From the NCBI GenBank assembly GCA_903632075.3, contig CAHIKZ030005404.1, forward strand, positions 1,130,001 to 1,194,000: 64,000 nucleotides of DNA, read 5' to 3'. Position numbers and translations under genes: made by a program. This stretch comes from Acanthosepion pharaonis (taxonomy: Eukaryota; Mollusca; Cephalopoda; Sepiida; Sepiidae). The notes beneath the pieces are model-generated. The model made no database searches. It worked only from the letters and a program-made list of their open reading frames with translations, and was not told where the DNA came from. Below, piece after piece: positions 35,770 through 47,039 of this stretch; the first letter of the stretch is position 1, and every line of letters begins with the position of its first letter.

Positions 35770-36228
35770 CTGTCTATATTTCTGAGATGAGGTATTATGT
35801 ACAGTATTTACATTAGTCAGACTATTGTCCGAATCTTTGTCGCCATATTTGTCACGTTTCGGCCGTTGTACGCTCCGGCCTTCTTCAGGTGGTTGGAATT
35901 TCGAACTGAACCCTTTATTTTGATCACTGAGGTAGACTGTTCTAGTTCCACGTGCCATGTTATGGATGTCAGTTATCAGTTATCTCCTGCTGATTTTCCC
36001 TCTTAACCAGGTATTGAACTCACCTTCTTTGGGTCCGTCACTGGATCTAACCAACGCCTTTATCCACTATGCCATGTGTCCTTGAGGACATCTGGGTATG
36101 AACTTCTGAGTATTATAAACCTAATGTTTTCAGCATCATTTTTTACCAGTGCTCATATTGCAATTTTGCTGTTATCATTGCATGTCTTTACCAGAGTTCA
36201 TATTGCAACAATTTCAAACATGAACTTT
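35770..36228 (-). mobile_element. Penelope-like element 3' terminal region (tRNA-like block plus terminal repeat)
   Basis: Read on the minus strand, this aligns with the 3' part of the element at 62,086-63,217. It contains CAATATGA(A/G)CTCTGG repeats, GATGTCCTCAAGGACACATG, a tRNA-like block with A-box TGGCATAGTGG (about 36,065) and B-box GTTCAATACC (about 36,010), then AAATAAAGGGTTCAGTT, GAAGAAGGCCGGAGCGTACA and TAATGTAAATACTGTAC. The end (35,770) coincides with the left end of the 62-kb copy (CTGTCTATATTTCTGAG). No reverse transcriptase or endonuclease coding is present, so this is a strongly 5'-truncated copy. A (TA)n array at 36,265-36,303 adjoins its 5' side. The shared ATATCAT on both outer flanks might be a TSD, but one side is inside the microsatellite. 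Confidence 0.7.
35853..35889 (-). ncRNA. Hammerhead ribozyme-like core in the Penelope-like terminal repeat
   Basis: On the minus strand the order is CTGAAGA (fits the hammerhead CUGANGA box), then GGCCG...CGGCC (a perfect 5-bp stem II), then GAAAC (fits the GAAA box). Hammerhead motifs with very short stem III are known from Penelope-like terminal repeats. The base at the expected cleavage position after ACGT is G in this copy, which would block cleavage, and I could not draw a convincing stem I. The homologous sites at about 62,160-62,207 and 63,129-63,162 have G-to-A type changes in both boxes. Treat as a candidate fossil ribozyme. Confidence 0.4.
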
Positions 36229-36258
36229 GGTAAAAAAAAAAAAAAAAAATCGTATGTG

Positions 36259-36264
<6 letters not shown>

Positions 36265-36303
<39 letters not shown>
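36265..36303. repeat. (TA)n microsatellite
   Basis: An uninterrupted TA array between the Penelope-like fragment and the mariner element, preceded by an A-run. Confidence 0.95.
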
Positions 36304-36305
<2 letters not shown>

Positions 36306-36333
36306 TCAATGAATAAGTAAATCAAGTTTTATA

Positions 36334-37619
36334 TCAGGTCATCCCATAAGTTCTGTCCGGATTTTGAATAAAGAAAACAAGTGACCAAATGTTACATTTA
36401 ATTACAGATTCAATCAACAATGTATTTTCCCTGATTATCTATGACTTCCTTCCATCTATTAACAAGCTTACTAATTCCATTACTGTAAAATTCTTTTGGC
36501 TTTGATTCAAAGAACTCTCAAATGTCAGTTTTAACCTCTTCCTGTATTACAAAAGCTGTTTCTTCCAAATGATTCTGTAAGCTATGAAACAAATGGTAGT
36601 CTGAAGGAGCAAAATCGGGAGAATAAGGTGGATGAGGAATTTTCTCCCAACCAAGTTCTTCGATCTTTTGTGACGTGATTCTTGCTGTGTGGGGTTGCGC
36701 ATTGTCCTGATGAAACATCACCCCTTTTCAATTCACTAGAGCAGGTCTTTTTTTTCTCAAAGCTTGGTTCAAACGCTCTAATTGACAGTATATTTGAGCA
36801 TTAATTGTTGCATTAGGTGGTAAGAATTCAAAGTGGATTATTCCTTGGCGATCCCACCAGATTGAAAGAAGAACCTTTTGCCCATGAAGTTCCCTTCTCA
36901 GCTGTGGCTGGGGTCCTTCCCCATTACCAAGCCACTGTCTACGACGCTTAACATTTCGATAAAAGATCCATTTTTCATCGCCAGTCACAAGTCTATCCAA
37001 AAAAAATGAAACAAGTTGGCGAGAATGGAGAGAAGAGCAGATATCAACTAGGGATTTGAGGTTGTTTTCAGACAATTCATGAGGCACCCATTTTCCAAGT
37101 TTAGGAACTTTTCCAAGTTGTTGAAGATGACGATGAACAGTTGTATGGTTTGAACTGAGAACCACTGCCAATTTCTCAACTGATAAAGCAGGATTTTCTT
37201 CAAGGGCTGCTTCAAGAAGCTTTTCATCAAACTCAACTGGACATCCGGTTCGATCATCATCTTCAAGGGTGAAATCTCCACCTCTGAACTTTGCAAACCA
37301 TCTTCTGCAAGTTCTTTCATTCACACATTCCTCTCCATAAACTGAGTGAATGTTTCTAGCCACTTTGGCTGCTGAGTTTCCTTTCTTGAACTCATAAAGC
37401 ATTATGTGCCTCAAATGATTCTTGGGTACTTCCATGTTAGCAGGGTTTTAATCAAACAAAATTTAATTTTATTGTTCTCTGAAATAAAATTTGATCAGTT
37501 TAAATGCATCTAAACATAAAAATAATGTTCAGCTCCATTAGACATTATAAAATACTCTTTAAATTTTGTTCATTTTAACAAAAAGTTAAAATTCGGACAG
37601 AACTTATGGGATGACCTGA
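36334..37619 (-). mobile_element. Mariner transposon, full length, inactive
   Basis: A 1,286-bp element is bounded by TA dinucleotides (36,332-36,333 and 37,620-37,621), the expected Tc1/mariner target duplication. The terminal inverted repeats start TCAGGTCATCCCATAAGTTC and are identical for 26 bp; they then differ by one G/A change and agree again for five bases. Both ends and the whole transposase frame are present, so this is the least damaged element in the window. The near-identical ends point to a fairly recent insertion. Confidence 0.95.
36410..37435 (-). pseudogene. Mariner transposase with two in-frame TGA codons
   Basis: The frame runs 341 residues from the Met at 37,435 to a TGA at 36,410-36,412, the usual mariner length, and is never frameshifted. 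The N-terminal region has paired helix-turn-helix character (RHIMLYEFKKGNSAAKVARN, then RTCRRWFAKFRGGDF and LSVEKLAVVL). The catalytic triad is complete: VTGDEKW, HQDNAQPHT and YSPDFAPSDYHLF, spaced as in the DD34D mariner group. The WVPHEL linker motif is present. Two TGA stops interrupt it, at 36,728-36,730 (between ALVN and KGVMF) and at 36,518-36,520 (between KTDI and EFFE). The first sits where relatives have arginine, so CGA-to-TGA decay at a CpG is likely. Transposase binds the inverted repeats and catalyses cut-and-paste in the nucleus; this copy cannot make a full protein. Confidence 0.93.
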
Positions 37620-37621
37620 TA

Positions 37622-38325
37622 TTTATGAGCTGTATTTGGTAAAAAAAAATAACCTTTTGTTTCATAAGGTTCAGTTTGTCAGTTAAATTTATTTTAATAT
37701 ATTATTGCCATAACAGAATCATCTCTTTGTAAAGATTGAGATATTTGTATTTTTCTTGTTAGCATCAGTGATATGTTTAAGCCCAGGCAACACAGATTTT
37801 CAAGGTACCAAGCAGTATCTTATATAACTGTTGCTACAGTCTTCCAACCCACACCCCATTAACTAGGCTATTTTATGTTAACACTTTTCTTATACAAATG
37901 TGGATAAATCTTGTCATAAGTTCTGTGTAAGTGAAATGTACAATCAGTTAAAATGACTGCATGTAAAATTGGCAAGGTCAGGTAGTACTTATGATCCTTA
38001 TCCAAATCAAGTGATGATAGAAGATTGAGTGATTTAGTTAATGTTCACATAATATTGGTGAATATCAGATGAATGGTTCTTGTTCAGTAATAGAACATCT
38101 TAACCAATGAAGTATGAAGTAAATACAAAGCTTGGCTTGGTCTATTTCCCACAGAGCCTACTTAGGATATTTAGACAGAAGCCAAAATATTCACATGGAT
38201 TTGTTATTCAAGCCTAGAAAATACATTCTGAGAATAACTCCTATTTGTGATCATTTCTCTAAAAAACAAAAAGGACTCTGATAAATCCAATGGAATTGAG
38301 TGAATTGTTGCTTTTATCACCCATC

Positions 38326-38393
<68 letters not shown>

Positions 38394-40347
38394 TCTATCA
38401 TGCAACTTATTATGGCTGTATTAGCAATATTTATAATTTGTTAATTTTCTTTAATGTTAGCCTCTTTTCTCTTGTCAAGCTGATAATTTGATAATTCAGC
38501 TGCCATTATGGCTACTCTTTTCTATGTTACATGATCTATGTAAATAGATAATCTTGAATTTTTTTTCTGATACAAACCTATTGATCATGTAGTTTAGACA
38601 TTTTACCTTGTTTATATCATAGGTCATCTTTCAGTTGTATGAAACATGATCACATGATACTACGCTATACTATGGTTGCACTTTTTTTCTTATTGTGTAA
38701 GCGTGATATGCATTGACTTATTGACTATTCTTTTAATACATGATTATTTCTCTTTTCTTTGAATGAGTCTTATCTTTCAAAATCTCTTCTTACCAACACT
38801 CTTATTTTCACTTCACTTGTGCCTTCAGATGTGGCTTGTTGACAATTAGTGGAACAGATTGACATTTAATTTCACATATAATGTTTATTAAAACAGTTTT
38901 AGATTGAGGGGAAACATGTAACTAAAAAAGTTATGCAATATTAATGCATTGAGGTGGAGGGTGGGAATAACATATGCTTAGAATAAATTCCATTATCAAG
39001 AATCCAAAGATTTGTTAGAAAATTAGATCATATTTTTAACATTTTAATATCCTAAATTTTATTTTATTTGCTCTGACAACTTAAGACTTGATTTCAAGAA
39101 CACTGCATGTGAAAACCAGAAGACAAATAATACGACAAGATTGCATGGTTGTTCATAATCAGATATAACATTGTCAGGAGTAGAATTGATCTATTAATGC
39201 TAGTGTATCATGACTCAATCCACCCACGAGATGAAAGCAAAATTGGATAAGTTAATGTATTAGAATTTTATGAAAATTGAATCTTTTCCAAATTCTTTAA
39301 AGAATTTTATGGGAAATAATTTTCTAAAAAATATCTGTGCAATTTTGCCAACTTCATGTACAATCATCACTTAATAACTACTGCCAATATATGTTCGCTT
39401 TGTAACAAAGTTTTGTATTTTGGAGCTAACCAGATTTTTTCCGCTGTTTTACATTGAACTCTAAACAAAATGATTAATGCTAATAACAAAATAATAACTA
39501 AGTTCTCCTAGATAACCATAGTTTCATTATAGAAACTTCATATGCTCCATCAGGCAGATAAATGTTTTTATCAGTTGGTTAAAACAAAATTGCTTAACTA
39601 CTATTGAAAAGAAATTTTCTATGCATACTTTACAAGTTTAAGACTTTTATGGTTTTAAATCCCAAACATCAATACCTGATACCACTCTTGTGCATTTTAC
39701 AGTACAATAGGGAAAATGTATTCCACAGCCTGAATAACTTGATTAGTGTACTATCAAGTATGTTAACATGGCTAATGTGTGTTTATTATACAACTCATGA
39801 CTTGGTTAGCTAATCACACCAGGTGTGTTGAATATAAATGGGTAAATCTGAGAAAAACCAGTTGGAATCTTGATATCTGCTTAGTTCATTATCTATTCTA
39901 CAGTCAGTTTTTTTTGTTTCCATTTTATTTAAACTCTTGTATATTCATTATGACATTTTGTGCAGCATCTATTACAGCTGAATATTTATTCTTGTCAACT
40001 GTGGAAATGTTATGACTTGTGGATACTATGCTTTGATACAAGTGTTATAACCTTATGATACTATGCTATGCCTCAATATTTGGCTTGTGTGCACATACAA
40101 AGACTGGATTTTTTTAAATTATTTTATTACTAAAACTAAAAGCTACAAATGGTATGAAAATGCAGTTAAAATATTGCAATAGTATCTCATTATACATTTC
40201 TTTGCCATATTCTGGGAAGAATAATATGTGGTAGTAGTATATCTAACATGTTATAAATCCATTCATTAAAAATCACTTGAATTGTTATGAAATTAAATAA
40301 CTTTAAGTTAATGTCAATAACATCCAAATAATTATTAATGTGAGTCT
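37622..40347. other. Gene-free presumed intron
   Basis: AT-rich with one long (TA)n array at 38,331-38,389. Short open frames on both strands through the array are repeat artefacts. No element structure recognised. Confidence 0.5.
38331..38389. repeat. (AT)n microsatellite
   Basis: About 29 uninterrupted AT units; the longest simple repeat in the window. Confidence 0.95.
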
Positions 40348-40352
40348 GGTTT

Positions 40353-40570
40353 TGTTGTGTAGGAACCTACGACCCCTCTTGAAGATGAACTCTTCTACAA
40401 ACAAGGACGTTAAATAGTGGCATGTCAAAAGAGAAGTAGTTCTGGGCTGAGTTAGTTATAGACTACTCAGGCGATATCTGTACCAACTTACCAACCGAAT
40501 AAACCCCATTTTATTGTTACATGTTATTTGGTGTTTGTCTTTATTAACCCCAAATTAACATCATAACAGG
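40353..40570 (+). mobile_element. Solo LTR (218 bp) with 5-bp TSD
   Basis: The unit starts TGTTGTGTAGGAACC and ends CATCATAACA, so it has the TG...CA ends of an LTR. It is flanked on both sides by GGTTT (40,348-40,352 and 40,571-40,575), a 5-bp target duplication as made by retroviral-type integrase. A polyadenylation signal AATAAA lies at 40,498-40,503, about 70 bp before the 3' end. No internal region or second LTR is nearby, so it is best explained by LTR-LTR recombination. Orientation is inferred from the AATAAA. A Ty3/gypsy origin is plausible from size and TSD length, but BEL/Pao or copia cannot be excluded. Confidence 0.85.
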
Positions 40571-41406
40571 TTTTATGTTTATAAACTTGGTTACCAATAA
40601 TTTTCAATTTATTACATTCATTAGTTTTAGATATTTTTGTTAGAAAGTTCAATCCTGATAAATATTTTTAAGATAAACAAATTTTTTTTTTTATTTTTAT
40701 TTTTTTGACAAAATATCTCTAAATTTTTCTCTTTACCCACTCTTGTAGATAAATGCATTTGTTAATTGTAGATTGCTAGGAAAAATAACCATTTTTCTTT
40801 GAAGTTAGTTTTTGTTTTTTTTCTACTAGTCTGGAGTAATACTATCTGATCATTTTAGCTCCTAATTGCAGGTTAGAGGTAAAATGACACTTGTCAACAA
40901 ATCTGAGTAAGGTTAGGAAAAAAATAACTTGTTTGCTGTACATTTTCTAGCAAAAATGACTATTTTTCCTTTCATTAAAGAACATAAAGGATATGTCATA
41001 CCAGAAAATTATGTATGTGGTAAGATTATCAAAAAGATTCTCTGAAACTAAAGTTGAAATAATTCTCCAGTTTATCATCAGGGCTGATTACTTACTTTCT
41101 ATATAAATTCAGTTGCATTTGTTATATACTTCATCCAATGTAAAAAAAAAAAAAAACTATTCATTTAAGATTGACATGTTTCTACTTGAAAAAGAGGTTA
41201 TTGTATTCTCCTTTGCTTCATGTTCAACTGGTATTGGCATTAATTTAAGTAGGATTAAGTTTGCAGATTTCATCTTGATATTTTGTCTAGCAGTGATATG
41301 ATGTTTCAGGCAAACAGGTATTAGATTTGCCCTTTTTTATGTTATGACATATTTCATCTTTTTATCTTAAATCAATAATATTTCATTTTTGCGTGCATAT
41401 GCCCCT

Positions 41407-41415
<9 letters not shown>

Positions 41416-41443
<28 letters not shown>
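41416..41443. repeat. (CA)n microsatellite
   Basis: About 14 CA units preceded by (CT)n. It lies about 70 bp outside the inferred Helitron 3' end. Confidence 0.95.
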
Positions 41444-41447
<4 letters not shown>

Positions 41448-41575
41448 GGACAGTCTTTCATGAAACAAACTGTAACCGCTGGGTGTCGGTCTCAATGTCC
41501 ACTTTTATATTTATACTAGCCAAGAAGCCCAAAGGCGGACTTTATGCTGTGAAGGGCTTGTAGGCCTTCAGCCTT

Positions 41576-43246
41576 TTACCGCCAATGTCCTATGTACATA
41601 AAAGAAGAATTTTGAAATAATAAAATTATTTTATTGCAATCTATTATACTCAGAAATAGCAACATTTTTCTATTTAATAAAGTTATCTTCTTGGTGCAAA
41701 GCTCCAGGATACACAACATTCTTGTATGTAGCTTGTTTCCATTGCTAATTCTTGAGCAACCATCATATAAGTGTCTATGTGAAAAGTATGGTTTAAGAAG
41801 ATTAAGTCCAGTCACTTTTAGGGGTTGTCCTTGAACTTTATTAATGGATGTGGCAAAACTTACTCTGGCTGCGAATTGAAGGTGACAAAATTCAAGGGGT
41901 AAGACTGGAGGGATGAGTGGAATTCTTGGAATCAGCACAGTCTCTCCTTTACCTTGACCAGTAATAATTTGAGCTTCCAAAAGATGTGGCATCATCATCT
42001 TAATAATTTACCTAGTGCCATTACACAAATTCCTCAGGAGAATAATTGGAGCACTTTCCTTCAATGTGAGTTTGTGATGAGCCATACCAGGTGGACCCAA
42101 GGAGTTAAGGTATTCTGTAGGCTACTTTTCTGTTTCATTAGGATCCACAGTGGAGTCAGTGGAACAGTAGCATTTTTCTTCAGTTAGAATGTCTTGAAGG
42201 AGCCTCCAGTTTACTGTATGAACTGTTTCATTTATTGGTGCTAGAATTGCTCTTTCACAGAGCCACACTGTGTCCTTGAACTTTTGGTTAATATTTGAAT
42301 AAACTTATATGGGATCATTCAGTGTCTTGACTTGAACTCCACATCCCTGTTGAAAGCTGATTTCTCCTTCAGTCTCTAGTGGAATATTCTCATTACCAAT
42401 TCTGAAAAGCTGAGCTGCAAACTTCCCAGCATTCAGGTCTCCAAGTTGGTTTGAAGTTTAAGTCTTTGCAAATGTAAGAATTTTATTCAATTCATCTGCT
42501 GCAGTTCCTCTGCTTAAAAATTGTAAAGTCAGCCTGAAGTCTCCAAATAAAAGAAATATTACTCCTCCCATGAACTTGTTGTTCTGCCTGATATCCTGCA
42601 AGTTTTTGCCAGTTGCTTCAAATGCTATTTTGTGGGTAATTGTGCACTCATCCAATACAATGACAGGTCTTCTGAAGAAGTTTGACTACATTGGGGCCCC
42701 ATTTTACATTGCAAACAGTCCTCATTGTAGTGTAGGTCTAGGGGAAACTTGACAGTTGAATGGACAGTCTTTCCACCAGGAGAAGAGTAGCTGCAATTCC
42801 TGATGAAGCAACAGCCAGTGCAATTTTCCTCTGATAAAAGATTAGTAGTAAAAGTTTTTCTTGTACCTCCTGGAGCATCAAGAAAAAATATTCCTCCTCT
42901 GGCATTAACATCAGATAAAATCATCTCAAACTTCTCTCTGATCCTGAGTAAGAAGAGGCTTATTTTTAGCAATATGCTGTTGAAGTTCCTCCAAATTATA
43001 TCCTGATTCCCTCAATATGCCTCTGTTCACAGGCCCAGCTTCTCTATTGACTTCTGGCATTCCAAAATCTTGTAATTCCTTTTGAGCAAGGTTCATTACT
43101 CTGTCTTCCAGTTCACATAATCCAATATTTGCAATTTGATCATTCATTTCAATTTTAATTCCAGGATGGGTAGAGAATATCTTCACACAACTCTTCCTTG
43201 TGCTTTTCCCAAAGAGCTTTGGGATCATATAACTCACATGTAGCAA
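41576..43246 (-). pseudogene. Helitron Pif1-like helicase, degraded
   Basis: Pieces in order: LWEKHKEELCEDILYPSW, NREAGPVNRGILRESGYN, LTQDQREVYD, then Walker A FFLDAPGGTRKTF (about 42,850-42,890), Walker B MDECTITHKIAFEA (about 42,610-42,655), GGVIFLLFGDFR, then YLNSLGPPGMAHHKL and finally RVSFATSINKVQGQPLKVTG and FSHRHLYDGCSRI (about 41,740-41,870). This is the order of motifs in Helitron-encoded Pif1 helicases. Walker A has Arg in place of the Gly before Lys-Thr, which should abolish ATP binding, and stops separate most blocks. The helicase would unwind the transposing strand in the nucleus; this copy is dead. Confidence 0.85.
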
Positions 43247-43249
43247 TCT

Positions 43250-44281
43250 TCACAGCAAAGAGGCCTTAGATATATGCATGAAAACATACAAGGTGCCATA
43301 ACCTATGTAAGACATTTTGGAAATCCTGACCTATTTATCACTTTTTACTTGTAAATCCAACTTGGCCAGATATCCAAGAGAATTTATTCCCTGGCCAACT
43401 GCCCTGTGATAGAAATGATTTAGTTGCCAGAATTTTCAATCTTAAAGTTAAGAAAATGATGGACATCATCAAGGGTCAGGTTTTTGGCCAAGTCAGGTGA
43501 CACATATAATTGAGTGTGTTGATCTTCAACAAAATATATTTGTAGAAATTTCTTAGGTTCATTAAGCAAAGGAAGCAGTGATCCTATTCTGTATGTTACG
43601 TGACCATCAATTCTGAAGGTTGTTTTCTATCCAGGTAGTGTTGCATCTTTAATTCCAAATGGGGTCAAAGAAAAAGCAATTGTTATAGCGTCTGAGATTC
43701 TTCAGAAAATGCTTGGATTCATCCAACAATGACTTAAAGGATTCAGATGAAGTTTGTCCAGAGTCTGATCTTGCCATTTCCACAGCAAAATCCTCCAGAG
43801 CAGTGAGAGCATTCTCACCAACACAAATCAGTTGAAGTGTTCATAAAATCTTCTCTCATTTGGATCATAACTGAATGTTAATAATTTCAATCTCTCATAA
43901 TTAGCTCTTCTAAAGAAGCTCTTAATCTTGCAAATTCAGATTTTTGCGGCTGTTGAATTTGATCAGGAGCAAGAGAAGTTTTTGAATTTTTTTGTCTTGC
44001 AGCATTGTCATCCCATCTTCTTTAGGTCTGATCTAGTGATTCTCTCTGGAAACCTTTTTCTGTAGTGTATCAGCTGCTCTTTCCTCAGGAATTTGTGATT
44101 GTTTGCTTGCAGGAAGCATCAGTCATTATTTCTTTGGAAACTCTGAATGCTATTCTTCATGTTTATGGGAGGCATCAGCTGTTCTTTCATCAGAAGTCTG
44201 AGATCTCCGTATTCTTCATTTCTAGGCTGCATCTGCTTCCCTCTTCTCTTCAGAACTTTGATACTTTCTTTTCCGTGCCAT
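43250..44281 (-). pseudogene. Helitron RepHel N-terminal part, degraded
   Basis: It starts MARKRKYQSSEEKREADAA, typical of the basic Helitron N-terminus, and continues with repeated short RxSQTSxERxAD-type units. Further on are ANYERLKLLTFSYDPNERRF and then FRIDGHVTYRIGSLLPLLNE, PKKFLQIYFVEDQ and DLAKNLTLDDVHHFLNFK, which match the conserved Helitron region ahead of the Rep domain. Several stops and frame changes are present. The HUH-motif nuclease domain and its catalytic tyrosines, expected after this point, are not visible: the sequence passes within about 150 bases to the helicase linker. A large internal deletion is the simplest explanation. Confidence 0.65.
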
Positions 44282-44299
44282 TTCTGTGTATATACACAA

Positions 44300-47039
44300 G
44301 TTAATACTGGTTGAATGTTGTGACTTGTCTGGATTCAAGCCCATTTGGGTTGGTAATCACATTTGACTCATTGACTGGAATTGGGATCTTGGGTCTTTAT
44401 TCCCATCAATTGCAACAAAAAGGCAACTTGAATTCAAATGTTTAATAAAGAATCGTTTTCTAAAGCTTTTGCTAGATTTTATATTTATATTTAACTGTAA
44501 AAAAAAATTGTCAATTTTATTTATGGTTGCTCGTCAGTTTTTACGCATGATTCATTGTTTAGCAGTTAATTTAATATAGAACTCATTTGTTTCCAAATTG
44601 ACCATGTGCATAATGTGTCGAATTTATCAAATATAAAGAAATTGGCTTGATCCATTCATAAAATAAAAAATTATGACAATGTTTTTTTACTATTTATGCT
44701 AGGAATTTAGCACAAAGATCAAAGGCAAGTAAGCTATCCATATCATGTAAAAGACACATACAACATAATTAGTAGTAAAATACCAAACAGATATTGGTTT
44801 TTGATTTTTATACATTTAAGGAACGCCATCTGACTGAATCACGTTAATTTGCTGATAAAATCTTTATTCGACAACTTCAGCATAATCAAGCAAATTGATA
44901 CTATTTAGTTCATGCCACATTGACTTATAAACTCCTACGACAAAAAATTCTCAAATTGCCATATTAGTAAAAAAAAACGCACTCACTTAAATTTTCAAAA
45001 AAATTCAACCTTAGCATTGCAACTGCATGCTCCAAAAGTTTGTATCCATTATCTATAACACATTTAAAAAAAGATATTTTGATTCACATTATATTTTTTT
45101 GTCTCAGATGCTACCTGAATTTTACCAAAAACAAAATAATTTCCATGCCTGAAGATGATTGAATGTACAGTCAAAAGTACTTGCGTATTTAAGAAAAAAC
45201 TAATACAGTTTATAATTTTAAAAAACAAGGATCATAACATTCATTGAGTGATTAGTAGGTTAATGCATCTTTAAAATCTTGTTAGCGAATTGATTTTGCC
45301 ATTTTATATCATTAACTTTACTAATTTACTTTTTGTATGAATGATTCATTGTAATATATATGTCAATGCTTGAATAGTGTTTATTCTGTTAATATCAAAA
45401 TTAAAACTAGGAAGAAATTTTTTTCTTTTTCTACTGTTGCATAGCATCATGAATTTTGTACTCTGTTATGATGACTGTTTTCATATTTCTAATGATTTTG
45501 GGTATAGGCATCCTCTCCTTGAATTTGTAAAATTTATAATATTTGCTTATTGATTTGTTTCTTGCTGAGACATGTCCTCACTTTTTCATTTTATTGATTT
45601 GTTTATTATCTTTGAGCATGTCTATTTTCAAGCTTTACATGTTGTCTAAAGTTACTAAGATCAGGATCTGGTTTCTTGTTTTAAATTGCTTTCATTGGAA
45701 TGGCCAACTTCATTTTTGAATGAGCTTGTGTTTAACAACTTCAGTATTTTTTATTCAGGAAATCATAGCAACTCGTAATGATTAATCTTTAAAATTTTTA
45801 TTGTATTGTGAAATAGAACAAGTTTGTGCTCTCGACACGTCTCCCTTATTAGTATAATTTTCATTCCAACATTTTTTTTTTTTTTTTAAAATCTGGATTT
45901 GAACTTGTTTTACAGATATTTCAAATAAAACTTTTACAAAACTAAAATTAATCAAAATCAACTCTCTTTAGCATGAAGTTGAATTTCCATTCTACTTTCC
46001 AAAACTCTGAGGGAGGATTAAATATAATTTAAGCTTATCTAATTATCCTACAATTGCATTATATAGATATCATCTTTTGGTGTTTCTATGCTCAGTTCTG
46101 CAAACATACTTGTTCAATTACTTTGCCTGTTTTTGATACCCTTAAAAAATGATACCCTTACTAGATTATTTGACTGCATCATTTTTTTCTATATTTGTCA
46201 TAATAGATTAAAAACTCCATTTCATGAAAATAGAACACAACTCAATTTCATCTTCATTGCAATAATTGAATGTGTAGTGTTATTGTTTATACACAAAATT
46301 TATTATCTATACATTGGACTAATGAGTGTTTAATCAAATTTCTAATTTGTTTTATTTTGTGTGGGCCTATATGTTTTATGTAGAAATAACTTTAAATATC
46401 AAGTACAGTACATATTATTACTCGAATTCAGATCTTTTGCGTAGCTTGGAACAGTTTAAAACATAATTGAATATAATTTCATATTTTTATTTTGCATGAT
46501 TATAACAAGTTTCTTTTTAAATTAGATGGCTACAGTCTGAATTCAAATATGCTCCATCATTCAAAATGATTTTCAATGAAGTCCTTATTTAACTTAAAAT
46601 AATTGGCATATTGCATTTTATATGCATATACATTAAAATATCTATTAAAAAGGCTCCAGGTAGCTTAATTTCTTTTATTGATTCTGTATAAAGATAAATA
46701 AAAGATGGTGACTTAAAAAAAAAAATTTAAATACAAATTCTTGAAAGCTTTGGAAATAAGGACCTTAAAAATTGCAAATTCAGTATAACTGATTATCTTT
46801 TGCATTCTAATTGTTGCATTTCTCTTTAATGATCTATTTCAATATTGCTGTTTGCTCTCAATGTTGCCATCAAAAGTAGTTTGCTAGTTTAAGACATTAA
46901 TTTAAATACAATATTACATAACAACTTTCATAATTCAAAATGCAAAGAACCCCGGTTTATGAGTGACAAGTGATTCTAAAATTAGATAAGACAGCAAACA
47001 TATTCAGTCTACATGATCCTCATTAGTTTTGGCTAGTAG
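44300..47039. other. Gene-free presumed intron
   Basis: AT-rich, CpG-poor. A T-run lies at about 45,872-45,888. No coding or element structure recognised on either strand. Confidence 0.45.

Larger units (their letters stand above)
41516..44290 (-). mobile_element. Helitron remnant, minus strand
   Basis: A Helitron-type protein can be followed in pieces from a Met at 44,281 down to about 41,576. The presumed 3' terminus is CTAG at 41,516-41,519, read in element direction as ...TTGGCTAG followed by T, which fits the Helitron rule of ending CTRR and inserting between A and T. A GC-richer stretch just inside (about 41,520-41,580) could form a weak terminal hairpin. The 5' TC end was not located. 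Helitrons normally encode an HUH Rep nuclease fused to a Pif1-type helicase for rolling-circle transposition; this copy is decayed in both. Confidence 0.75.

Noticed and set aside
35853..35889. A complete, active hammerhead ribozyme
   Set aside because: Only the two core boxes and stem II are present; no stem I could be drawn and the base at the expected cleavage site is G.
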